Assembly (NCBI GenBank): GCA_934631995.1
Contig: CAKTYF010000037.1
Span: forward strand, 1-17,058
DNA: 17,058 bases
Direction: 5' to 3'
DNA from: an uncultured Eggerthellaceae bacterium
GTDB lineage: Bacteria > Actinomycetota > Coriobacteriia > Coriobacteriales > Eggerthellaceae
The number at the start of each line of letters is the position of its first letter. Within the stretch, counting starts at the first letter, position 1. The notes beneath the pieces are model-generated. The model was not told where the DNA came from. It did no database searches and saw only the letters and a list, made by a program, of their open reading frames with translations. Shown in pieces: positions 1 through 6,741 of this stretch. The position numbers and the translations under genes were made by a program.

Positions 1-2
1 TG

Positions 3-497
3 CCGGGTATGCAGCTGCTTACCTGGAAAGAGTTCCAGGACGCCGTGCCTTGGGGCATTGTGCTGATGTGCGGCACTATCATGTCGCTTGGTGGCGTTGT
101 TGAGTCCACGGGCGCTGCAACGTTCTTGGCGAATCTGATTATCGAATCTGGCGTTATGAGCCTGAGCTCCTTCGCGGCACTTGCCTTGATTCTGGGTCTG
201 GTGTACTTGCTGCACACGGTATGTCCGATTGGCCCCGCTATCTTGGGTATTTTCCTGCCCATCATGATCACGCTGTGCGCGGGCTTTGGCATGTCGCCTG
301 TTGTTCCCACCATCTCTTTGGCAGTGGTTGTTGCCGGCAACTACCTGATGCCGGTTAACCCAACGGTTATGTTGACTTACGGCGAAGGCTACTACACCTT
401 CGGCGACATGTTCAAGACGGGCATCGTTCCTGCAATCGCGCTGGTTGTGCTTATGGCCGCGTGGATGCCCTTCATCGTGGGAGTTTTGGGAATCTAG
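3..497 (+). CDS. DASS/SLC13-type anion transporter, C-terminal part (5' truncated)
   Basis: This is an open frame running in from the left edge; the ATG at 9 is probably an internal methionine. The visible 164 residues are strongly hydrophobic, with about four to five membrane segments, and end at a TAG at 495-497. The stretch WKEFQDAVPWGIVLMCGTIM resembles the 'PW-G-hydrophobic' segment of the divalent anion:sodium symporter (DASS/SLC13, CitT) family. The later MPVNPTVMLTYGEGYYTFGDMFKTG resembles that family's C-terminal 'P-N-(V/I)-Y-G-x-G-Y-F/Y-x-x-x-D-M-x-K-x-G' signature. It should be an inner-membrane carrier for a carboxylate or other anion. A 188-nt gap with a hairpin separates it from the acyl-CoA operon, so co-transcription is uncertain. 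It could still supply that pathway's substrate. Family assignment is fairly sure; the substrate is unknown. Confidence 0.8.
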   Translation, partial: PGMQLLTWKEFQDAVPWGIVLMCGTIMSLGGVVESTGAATFLANLIIESGVMSLSSFAALALILGLVYLLHTVCPIGPAILGIFLPIMITLCAGFGMSPVVPTISLAVVVAGNYLMPVNPTVMLTYGEGYYTFGDMFKTGIVPAIALVVLMAAWMPFIVGVLGI

Positions 498-515
498 TTG
501 ATTACCAGCCAAAAG

Positions 516-541
516 GTCGGCTCGCATCGGTGCGGGCCGAC
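516..541 (+). terminator. Strong hairpin after the transporter, possible terminator without T-tract
   Basis: GTCGGC (516-521) pairs with GCCGAC (536-541), and CGCA (523-526) pairs with TGCG (531-534), with one T-G wobble between them and a TCGG tetraloop. The stem is GC-rich and begins 18 nt after the transporter stop. No T-run follows it (next bases TGGCTTGC), so intrinsic termination is uncertain. It could equally be an mRNA 3'-end protector or a leader structure of the downstream operon. Confidence 0.4.
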
Positions 542-643
542 TGGCTTGCTGGTGGGCCTGTCAGGCCGAAATGCGTGCAAGCGCCGGAATCATTCAACGG
601 CGTTCTTGGAGCCGGGCGGTTCCTGGGTGCGTTTCGTTCTGAC

Positions 644-657
644 AGACCTTAGGGTCT
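644..657. promoter_or_regulatory. Short inverted repeat upstream of the CaiA-like gene
   Basis: AGACC-TTAG-GGTCT forms a perfect 5-bp-arm palindrome 29-42 nt before the ATG at 686. It overlaps a weak -35-like CTGACA (639-644) and lies just before an AT-rich stretch (657-670). It could be an operator or part of the promoter of the nine-gene operon. No convincing -10/-35 pair could be fixed by eye. Confidence 0.25.
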
Positions 658-685
658 TTAGATTTGATATCGAAGGGAGACCAGA

Positions 686-1837
686 ATGGATTTTGCAAGA
701 ACAGAAGAGCAAGAACTGCTTTTGGAGAGCCTGCAGACCGTCATGGAACGCGGCAATTTCGAGTCCTACTTCAGAGAGTGCGATGAGAAGCATCAGTTCC
801 CCGATCAGGCCGTTGAGGCGCTTGTCGAAGCAGGTTTCGCCTCTTTGGGCATCCCCGAGGAACTGGGTGGCACGCCGACCGACATCCTCACGCAGATCAT
901 GGTTGCCGAAGAAGCGCATGCTCTTGGTTATCCATCCCTGTGCTGGATCAATTTCTCGACCGAAGTAGACGACATCCTTTCCTTTGGCAGCAAAGAGCAG
1001 CAGGAAAAGGTCATTTCGTACGCGCTGCAGGGCAAAAAGCCGTTCACGCTGGGCTTCACCGAGCCTCAGGCTGGTTCTGACAGCGCCGCAATGTCCACCA
1101 CCGCCACGAAGCGCGATGGCAAGGTTTACATCAACGGTAACAAGACCTTCAACACCAGCGCCGACCGCGCTCCCTACATGTTGTGCGTGTGCCGCAGCGG
1201 CATCAACGAAAATCCCTACAAGGACTTCAGCATGTACCTGTTCCCCATGGATGCGCCTGGCGTGACCATTGAGAAGCTGAGCAAAGTGGGCAACAACATG
1301 TGCGGCACGTACGAAGTGCACCTGGACAACGTGGAATGCGAAGAGTCCGACCTGGTGGGCGAAGAGTGTAAGGGCTTCTATCAGCTCATGAAGAACTTCG
1401 AGGTTGAGCGTCTGACCATCTGCGCCGCTAACGTGGGCATGGCTCGCTGCGCCTACGATGAAGCGCTGCGCTATGCTGCCCAGCGCGAGCAGTTCGGCAA
1501 GCCCATTGGCACGTTCCAACTTATTCAGGAAAAGCTTGTTGACATGCGCATCAAGATTGAGAACATGCAGAACCTGCTGTACAAGACCGCTTGGAAGAAG
1601 ATGCAGGGCGAATCCATCATGATCGATTCTTCCCTGGTCAAGCGCTACACCGGCAAGGCTGCGTTCGAGGTTATCGATGACGCTATGCAGATCATGGGCG
1701 GTATTGGTTACACCGACGACTGCCGTATTTCTCGCCTGTGGCGTGACCAGCGCGTTTACCGCATTATGGCGGGCACCGAAGAGATCATGGTGCACACCGC
1801 CGGCCGCGCAATCATCAAAGAAGCGCAAGGCCGCTAG
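686..1837 (+). CDS. caiA: CaiA-like acyl-CoA dehydrogenase (enoyl-CoA reductase)
   Basis: This 383-residue flavoprotein has the usual acyl-CoA dehydrogenase fold and the length of E. coli CaiA (crotonobetainyl-CoA reductase, 380 aa). Its N-terminus (MDF...EQEL...YFRECDEK) and the central RFQLIQEK-like stretch (here GTFQLIQEK, 275-283) closely recall CaiA. Flavin and substrate motifs are GFTEPQAGSD (123-132), INGNKTFNTSAD (149-160), AAQREQFGKPIG (264-275) and MQIMGGIGYTDD (334-345). The usual MCAD-type catalytic glutamate is replaced by Ala362 (IMAGT), as CaiA has Gly there. Glu241 in VERL sits where isovaleryl-CoA and long-chain dehydrogenases carry their base. It probably reduces an alpha,beta-unsaturated acyl-CoA using electrons from the adjacent FixAB. 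RBS AAGGGAG precedes the ATG. The family is sure; the substrate, carnitine-derived or other, is inferred only. Confidence 0.9.
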   Translation: MDFARTEEQELLLESLQTVMERGNFESYFRECDEKHQFPDQAVEALVEAGFASLGIPEELGGTPTDILTQIMVAEEAHALGYPSLCWINFSTEVDDILSFGSKEQQEKVISYALQGKKPFTLGFTEPQAGSDSAAMSTTATKRDGKVYINGNKTFNTSADRAPYMLCVCRSGINENPYKDFSMYLFPMDAPGVTIEKLSKVGNNMCGTYEVHLDNVECEESDLVGEECKGFYQLMKNFEVERLTICAANVGMARCAYDEALRYAAQREQFGKPIGTFQLIQEKLVDMRIKIENMQNLLYKTAWKKMQGESIMIDSSLVKRYTGKAAFEVIDDAMQIMGGIGYTDDCRISRLWRDQRVYRIMAGTEEIMVHTAGRAIIKEAQGR

Positions 1838-1869
1838 TCCGCGCCACGTACGAAAGGTAGGAGATACCT

Positions 1870-2625
1870 GTGAAAACGGTAGCTTGTTATAAAGTGGTCC
1901 CCGATGTGCAGGACCTGGATGCGTTCGGATCGCTTGATTTCGACCGCGCGACTTCGGTGCTGGGCGATTATGACCTGGTTGCAATTGAGCAGGCAGTTCA
2001 GCTTGCCGAAGCAACTGGCGATGAAGCCGTTCTGCTGACGGTGGGCGGTTCTCGCTTGAACGACACGAAGCTCGTGAAGGGCGCGCTGTCTCGCGGTGCT
2101 GCAAAGCTGTATCGCGTGGTGGACGATGCCTTCGCGAATGCAGATTCGTTCCAGAACGCTTCTGCCCTGGCCGCTGCTCTGAAGAACATTGAGTTTGACG
2201 TTGCGGTATTCGGCGAGGGCTCTTCCAGCCAGTATTCCCAGCAAGTGGGCATTCTTACGGCGCGCTTGATGGGCCTTCCCGTGGTCAACGCGGTGAAGTC
2301 CGTGAGCGTTGACGGTGACGCGCTTGTTTGCGAGCGCGACTTGGAAGAAGGAACCGAAACCGTAAAAGTTGCCACGCCGTGCGCCATTTGCATGACGTCC
2401 GAAGCCATGCTTCCGCGCATTCCCGCGTTGAAAGACATTCTGGCTGCAGGTAAAAAGCCTGTTGACACGCTTGATGCTGGCGCTGTGGGCGGCGTTGCTG
2501 AAAGCCCGGTCGAAGTGGTTGAGCAGAGCCTGCCGCCTAAGGCCGATCGCAAGTGCGTAGTGTATGACTTTGCCGATGGCGATGCGGTTGAAAAGCTGGC
2601 CGCAGACATCAAGGCTTCCCTTTAG
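1870..2625 (+). CDS. fixA: Electron transfer flavoprotein beta subunit, FixA type
   Basis: This is a 251-residue ETF beta-family protein, close in size to E. coli FixA (256 aa). It starts MKTVACYKVVPDVQDL and contains the family's VGG (59-61) and the FGEGSSSQYSQQVG nucleotide-site segment at about residues 114-127, then LGLPVVN-like MGLPVVNAV (133-141). With FixB it forms the soluble heterodimer that shuttles electrons between FixCX or NADH and the CaiA-like reductase. The start is a GTG at 1870, supported by AGGTAGGAG just upstream. An upstream ATG in this frame is not available. It lies 32 nt after the caiA-like stop and 14 nt before fixB, so it is in the same operon. Whether this ETF bifurcates electrons cannot be decided by eye. 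Confidence 0.93.
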   Translation: MKTVACYKVVPDVQDLDAFGSLDFDRATSVLGDYDLVAIEQAVQLAEATGDEAVLLTVGGSRLNDTKLVKGALSRGAAKLYRVVDDAFANADSFQNASALAAALKNIEFDVAVFGEGSSSQYSQQVGILTARLMGLPVVNAVKSVSVDGDALVCERDLEEGTETVKVATPCAICMTSEAMLPRIPALKDILAAGKKPVDTLDAGAVGGVAESPVEVVEQSLPPKADRKCVVYDFADGDAVEKLAADIKASL

Positions 2626-2639
2626 GTTGGTGGTATTCA

Positions 2640-3500
2640 ATGACTCTGGAAAAAATCTTGGTGGTAGGCCAAACGCAGGAATCCGCTTCTGCTCTTGCTG
2701 ATTTCGCTGCTCCGCTTGCTGCAAATGTTGAAGTTGTCATTTTGGGCGATGCGCGCGCCGAGGATTGCGCCGATGCCGTATCTGCGCTGGTGAAGGAACT
2801 TGCTCCCGCTGCCGTGCTGTTCGCTTCAACGAAGCGTATGCGCTACGTGGCCGCCATTGTTGCTGCCGATGCTCAGACGCGCGTGATCAACGACGTAACA
2901 GAGCTTTACGTGGACGATGCCGGTGTTCTGACGTCCAAGCGCCTTTCCTTCGGCGGCAAGGTGGACGTGCGCGAGCGCGTGGCTTCCGGTGTTGCCGTTG
3001 CTACCGTTTCCGCAGCTGCTGTTTCCGCTGCTCGCACCGATAAAGCATGGGAAGCAACGCAGACCGCCGCACCGGCTGCTGGCGCGGTTGAGGTTGTTTC
3101 CACCAGCGTACGAGAAACAGAAGCGGTTGACCTGTGTGCGGCAAAGCGCGTGGTCAGCATTGGCCGCGGTCTTGCTGCAAAGGAAGACTTGGCGCTTATC
3201 GACGACCTTGCTTCCGCTCTGGAAGCCGAGGTTGGCTGCACGCGCCCGATTGCAGAAGGCCAGGCATGGCTTGCCCGCGAGCGCTACATTGGCGTTTCCG
3301 GCGTAATGCTTTCTCCCGATTTGTTTGTGGCCGTTGGTTTGTCTGGCCAGATTCAGCACATGGTTGGTGCTGCCGGCGCAAAGACGATCATTGCCATCAA
3401 CAAAGACAAATCTGCTCCTGTGTTCAAACAGTGCGACTACGGCATTATCGGCGACCTGTACGACGTTGTGCCGCAGCTCACGGCTGTCTTGAAGGCGTAA
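2640..3500 (+). CDS. fixB: Electron transfer flavoprotein alpha subunit, FixB type
   Basis: This 286-residue ETF alpha protein has an alanine-rich N-terminal half and the conserved FAD domain from about residue 165. That domain shows VSIGRG (172-177), a TRP near 201, GVSG (218-221), the FAD-binding GLSGQIQHMVG (233-243) and INKDKSAPVFKQCDYGIIGD (253-272). It is somewhat shorter than E. coli FixB (313 aa), with the reduction in the variable N-terminal domain. There is no sign of a frameshift. The Shine-Dalgarno is weak (GGTTGGTGG), suggesting translation coupled to fixA 14 nt upstream. It pairs with FixA as the soluble electron carrier. It is followed by the only long gap in the operon, which holds an inverted repeat. 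Confidence 0.93.
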   Translation: MTLEKILVVGQTQESASALADFAAPLAANVEVVILGDARAEDCADAVSALVKELAPAAVLFASTKRMRYVAAIVAADAQTRVINDVTELYVDDAGVLTSKRLSFGGKVDVRERVASGVAVATVSAAAVSAARTDKAWEATQTAAPAAGAVEVVSTSVRETEAVDLCAAKRVVSIGRGLAAKEDLALIDDLASALEAEVGCTRPIAEGQAWLARERYIGVSGVMLSPDLFVAVGLSGQIQHMVGAAGAKTIIAINKDKSAPVFKQCDYGIIGDLYDVVPQLTAVLKA

Positions 3501-3511
3501 TAAATGCGATA

Positions 3512-3562
3512 AGCAGCACTTCAAGCGTGAAACAACGTGCGAGAAGCGCAAGAAGTGCTGCT
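3512..3562 (+). repeat. Perfect 11-bp inverted repeat inside the operon
   Basis: AGCAGCACTTC (3512-3522) and GAAGTGCTGCT (3552-3562) are exact reverse complements separated by 29 nt. They lie in the 114-nt space between fixB and the thioesterase-like gene; every other spacing in this operon is under 35 nt. In RNA it would form a stem with a large loop and no T-run. It may be an mRNA-stability or partial-termination element setting fixAB output against downstream genes, or an operator. Confidence 0.6.
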
Positions 3563-3614
3563 GCGTAGTTTTGCCACTACTTCTGTTCGAAACTATCAAG
3601 AAAGAGGATTTGCC

Positions 3615-4073
3615 ATGGACGCTCAAACTCTTGAAACCATCAAGAACAACGTGAATAACGGCCCCACTCCGTACATCAACCAGGCTGGCCTGATTCCCGA
3701 AATTGTGGAACCGTACCATGTCAAGCTGGTCCTTCCCGTTGAAAACGGCCACAAGAACCATGTGGGTATTGCATATGCTGGCAGCGAATTCGTTTTGGCG
3801 GAAATCGCGGGCGGCACGCTGTTCATGACCACGTATGGCACCGATGAGTTCGTGCCCATTTTGAAGAGCGTAGAGTGCAAGTATCTGAAGCCGGGCACGA
3901 AAGACCTGGTCGCAGACTTGACGCTTACCGAAGAAGAAGCTGAAGAGAAGATTGCTGCAGCACGCGAGCGCGGCCGCGGCGACTACTTCCTGGATGTTCC
4001 CTTGTTCGATGTTGACGGGGAGCAAGTGGCTTTGATGTCGTTCAACTACTACGCACTGCCGGCAAGGCACTAA
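3615..4073 (+). CDS. Hot-dog fold thioesterase-like protein (YiiD C-terminal/DUF4442-like)
   Basis: This is a 152-residue soluble protein. The frame opens further upstream at 3537, but the ATG at 3615 is preferred. It follows AAAGAGGA at the right distance, and the upstream extension runs through the inverted repeat. The sequence HVGIAYAGSEFVLAEIAGGTLFMTTYG (about residues 53-79) has the helix-plus-glycine pattern of hot-dog acyl-CoA thioesterases of the YiiD/DUF4442 kind. The rest is alternating beta strands with one charged segment (TEEEAEEKIAAARERGRG). It could hydrolyse dead-end or product CoA thioesters of the pathway, or bind them without catalysis. It is not part of the known E. coli cai or fix operons. 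The fold is moderately sure; the function is inferred. Confidence 0.7.
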   Translation: MDAQTLETIKNNVNNGPTPYINQAGLIPEIVEPYHVKLVLPVENGHKNHVGIAYAGSEFVLAEIAGGTLFMTTYGTDEFVPILKSVECKYLKPGTKDLVADLTLTEEEAEEKIAAARERGRGDYFLDVPLFDVDGEQVALMSFNYYALPARH

Positions 4074-4101
4074 GTAGCTAGCAAACGAAGGGGGAGTTTT
4101 C

Positions 4102-5475
4102 ATGAAACAGTACGATGCAATAGTTATTGGTGCAGGCATTGGCGGTTTGGGAGCCGCATTGCTTCTGTCCCATGCGGGCAAGAAGGTTGCTCTGTACGAG
4201 GCAAGGCCGGCATTCGGCGGCCGCATTGGTTCGTCTCAGCGCGGCGACTTCGTAGTTGACTTTGGCGTGCATCTTATCTCGCGAGGCGGCAAGGGCCCGC
4301 TCATTGGCCTGCTGGAACGCTGCGGTGTTGATCACGGCATCAACTTCACCAAGGTTCGTCCTGTTCAGACGTGTGGCGGCGAAATCTTCAAGTTCCCGCG
4401 CGATCTGCAGGGACGTGTTCCCGACCAGGACTTCAACGCGGTTATCAAGATGGTCACCGACGTGAAGGACATGTCCGACGAAGAGACGCATCGCTATGAC
4501 CGCATGACGCTCGAAGAATTCCTGAACGAATACACCACCGACCCGTTTGCGCATGCCTGCGTGAGCCAGGTTGGCTTCATTTACTGCTGCGTTCCCGAGT
4601 ATCGTCTGTCTGCGGGTGAGTTCGCGCGCTGCCTGAAGTGGGAGGCCGAGGCCCGTGCTTCTGGATACCCCGACGGCGGCTGCATTGCCATTCTTGACGC
4701 GTACGTGAACGCTTTGAAGGAAAACGGCGTTGACCTGCATGCTGCTACGCCGGTTGACTCCATTATCGTTGAAGACGGCCGCGCCGTGGGCGTTATAATT
4801 GATGGCGAAGAAGTGCGCGCCGACATGATTGTCTCCAACGCGGGCATCAAAGAAACCGTGCATGACCTGGTAGGCGCTGATAAGTTCGACGCAGACTACG
4901 TGAAGTACGTTGACGACCTGAAGATTTCCTTCGTGTCCATCATTGCGCGCTTCGGCCTGGATACCGTGATTAGCCCCGACATCAAGATGCTTTCCGGCTT
5001 CTCTCCCGTTCCGGTGAAGGAGTACAATGAGCGCTTGCTGGCGGGCGAAGTGCCCGAAGAGCTGAACCTCTTCATTGTGGTTCCTTCGAGCTTTGACCCG
5101 TCGGTTGCCCCCGAAGGCAAGCAGCTGGTGGTTATGACCACGGCCGTTCCTGCGGGCATCAAAGACGAGTACTGCCCGGCCATTCTGGATTCGCTGATTG
5201 CTGCCGCTGAGAAGCATTTCCCCGGCTTGCAGGAGCATGCGCTGTTTGTTGACCGCGTGTATCCCGCCGACGCTGCTCGCCTGATGGGCGAAGACGGTGC
5301 AGGCATTGGCATTGGTCAAGATGCTGGTCAGGCGGGTATTGACCGTCCGTCCATCAAGACCCCCATTGAGGGCCTGTACATTGTGGGCGCCGAGGCTGGC
5401 GGCGAAGGCGTTGGCACGGAACTGGCTGCCAACAGCGCAATTGAATTCTTCGATACTTATGTTGCCGCTGAATAA
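4102..5475 (+). CDS. Phytoene-desaturase-like FAD-dependent oxidoreductase
   Basis: This 457-residue protein opens with a canonical dinucleotide-binding fold: DAIVIGAGIGGLGAALLL (5-22), closing acid in LYEARPAFGGRIGS (32-45). It ends with the family's second FAD motif, GLYIVGAEAGGEGVGTELAA (about 424-443). The overall layout matches the CrtI/phytoene dehydrogenase and amine-oxidase-like NAD(P)/FAD oxidoreductases, which carry out desaturation, saturation or isomerisation of unsaturated substrates. There is no signal peptide or membrane segment. GGGGGAG lies just before the ATG. Its place between the thioesterase and the CaiB-like gene suggests a redox step on the pathway's substrate or CoA ester. 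This is an inference, and the substrate is unknown. No counterpart exists in E. coli cai/fix. Confidence 0.85.
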   Translation: MKQYDAIVIGAGIGGLGAALLLSHAGKKVALYEARPAFGGRIGSSQRGDFVVDFGVHLISRGGKGPLIGLLERCGVDHGINFTKVRPVQTCGGEIFKFPRDLQGRVPDQDFNAVIKMVTDVKDMSDEETHRYDRMTLEEFLNEYTTDPFAHACVSQVGFIYCCVPEYRLSAGEFARCLKWEAEARASGYPDGGCIAILDAYVNALKENGVDLHAATPVDSIIVEDGRAVGVIIDGEEVRADMIVSNAGIKETVHDLVGADKFDADYVKYVDDLKISFVSIIARFGLDTVISPDIKMLSGFSPVPVKEYNERLLAGEVPEELNLFIVVPSSFDPSVAPEGKQLVVMTTAVPAGIKDEYCPAILDSLIAAAEKHFPGLQEHALFVDRVYPADAARLMGEDGAGIGIGQDAGQAGIDRPSIKTPIEGLYIVGAEAGGEGVGTELAANSAIEFFDTYVAAE

Positions 5476-5496
5476 CGCGGAGAAGGGAAGAATACT

Positions 5497-6735
5497 ATGA
5501 AATACGAAGACGTTCCTTCATTTGGTAGCCTTCATGGTGTGAAGGTTGTTGTTTCGGCTGTGTCCACGGCGGGCCCCTTTGCGGGTGAGCTGTTCGCGGA
5601 AAACGGCGCGGATGTGATTTGGTTGGAGTCCCCGAAGGGCATTGACCCGTATCGCTGGACTCAGGATGGTTGGGGCGTGCAAAACGAGCGCCGCAACATG
5701 CGCAACTTGATGCTGGATGTTGTGTCCCCCGAAGGTCACGAGGCATTCCTGAAGCTCATGGAATCCACGGACATCTTCATTGAGGCATCGCGCGGTGGCC
5801 AGTGGGAAAAGTGGGGCTACTCCGACGAAGTGCTGTGGGAGCACAATCCTAAGCTGGTTATTGGCCATATGTCCGGTTACGGCATGACGGGCGATCCCGA
5901 TTACGTGAGCCTGCCCGGCTATGACTTCACGGTCAACGCATTCTCTGGCTTGATGTACCTGAATGGCTACAAAGATGGTCTGCCGTACATGATCCAGAAG
6001 TTCGTTACGGATTACTATGCGGGCCTGTTTGCTTACGGCTCTGCTTTGGCGGCGTACGTGGGCGCTCAGAAGACGGGTCGCGGCGATAGCTTTGACCTGG
6101 CGCAATACGAAGCAGCAGTTCGTTGCCAGGCGGGTTTGTACAGCAAGTGGTTCGACAAGGGCATTCAGGAAGAGCGTGGCGCCGGTGCTCCGCGCGACTC
6201 CATTTCCGCTGGTGCTGGCTACTACGAGTGCGCCGACGGTGAAGGTGTTTACCTGTTCACCGCCGGTCAGTCCACCATCAAGCGCGCTGTTGAGTTCTTC
6301 GGCCTTGAATACGGCTCCGAGCTGTTCCCCGAGGGTATTCCTTCGGTTGCGTTGAATTCTCCGGGCGCTCCCGTGTTCGATGCTGCTATCGAAGATTACT
6401 GCTCGAAGCACACCGCGGTTGAATTTGCCCGGGCCATGAACGAGATCAACGTTCCGTGCTCCGTGGTTATGAACTACGAGATGATGGAGAACCACCCGCA
6501 TTATCTGGCGCGCAACACGTGGATTGAGTGGGAAACCGTGGATGGTCGCACCGTGAAGGGCGTTACCTCGGTTCCGCGCTTCAAGAACCGTCCTTCGCAG
6601 ATTTGGCGCGGTTGCCCGTCGCAAGGCATGGACAACGAGGACATTCTGAGCGAAGTCGGCTTCAGCGAGGATGAAATCATGAAGCTGTACGAGGCAAAGG
6701 TGCTGCGTAAGAGCGACTACATCGGAGGACTGTAA
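5497..6735 (+). CDS. caiB: CaiB-like class III CoA-transferase
   Basis: This 412-residue class III (CaiB/BaiF/Frc) CoA-transferase is similar in length to E. coli CaiB (405 aa). The resemblance is close throughout: AGPFAGELFAENGADVIWLE (25-44), HEAFLKLMESTDIFIEAS (81-98), DEVLWEHNPKLVIGHMSG (110-127), and near the C-terminus VDGRTVKG and FKNRPSQIWRGCPSQGMD. Asp172 in TDYYAG matches the catalytic aspartate (Asp169) of CaiB that carries the CoA as an anhydride intermediate. It would move CoA from the reduced product to the incoming acid, so ATP is needed only for priming. AGAAGGGAAG precedes the ATG. The likeness is strong enough to call a CaiB relative; specificity for carnitine is not shown. 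Confidence 0.92.
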   Translation: MKYEDVPSFGSLHGVKVVVSAVSTAGPFAGELFAENGADVIWLESPKGIDPYRWTQDGWGVQNERRNMRNLMLDVVSPEGHEAFLKLMESTDIFIEASRGGQWEKWGYSDEVLWEHNPKLVIGHMSGYGMTGDPDYVSLPGYDFTVNAFSGLMYLNGYKDGLPYMIQKFVTDYYAGLFAYGSALAAYVGAQKTGRGDSFDLAQYEAAVRCQAGLYSKWFDKGIQEERGAGAPRDSISAGAGYYECADGEGVYLFTAGQSTIKRAVEFFGLEYGSELFPEGIPSVALNSPGAPVFDAAIEDYCSKHTAVEFARAMNEINVPCSVVMNYEMMENHPHYLARNTWIEWETVDGRTVKGVTSVPRFKNRPSQIWRGCPSQGMDNEDILSEVGFSEDEIMKLYEAKVLRKSDYIGGL

Positions 6736-6741
6736 GGTCTC

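Noticed and set aside
590..2724. Long minus-strand open frames opposite the caiA-like and fixA genes (504 and 296 codons)
   Set aside because: They are antisense shadows of strongly recognisable plus-strand genes. Their translations are rich in His, Arg and Gln with no domain pattern and no ribosome binding sites.
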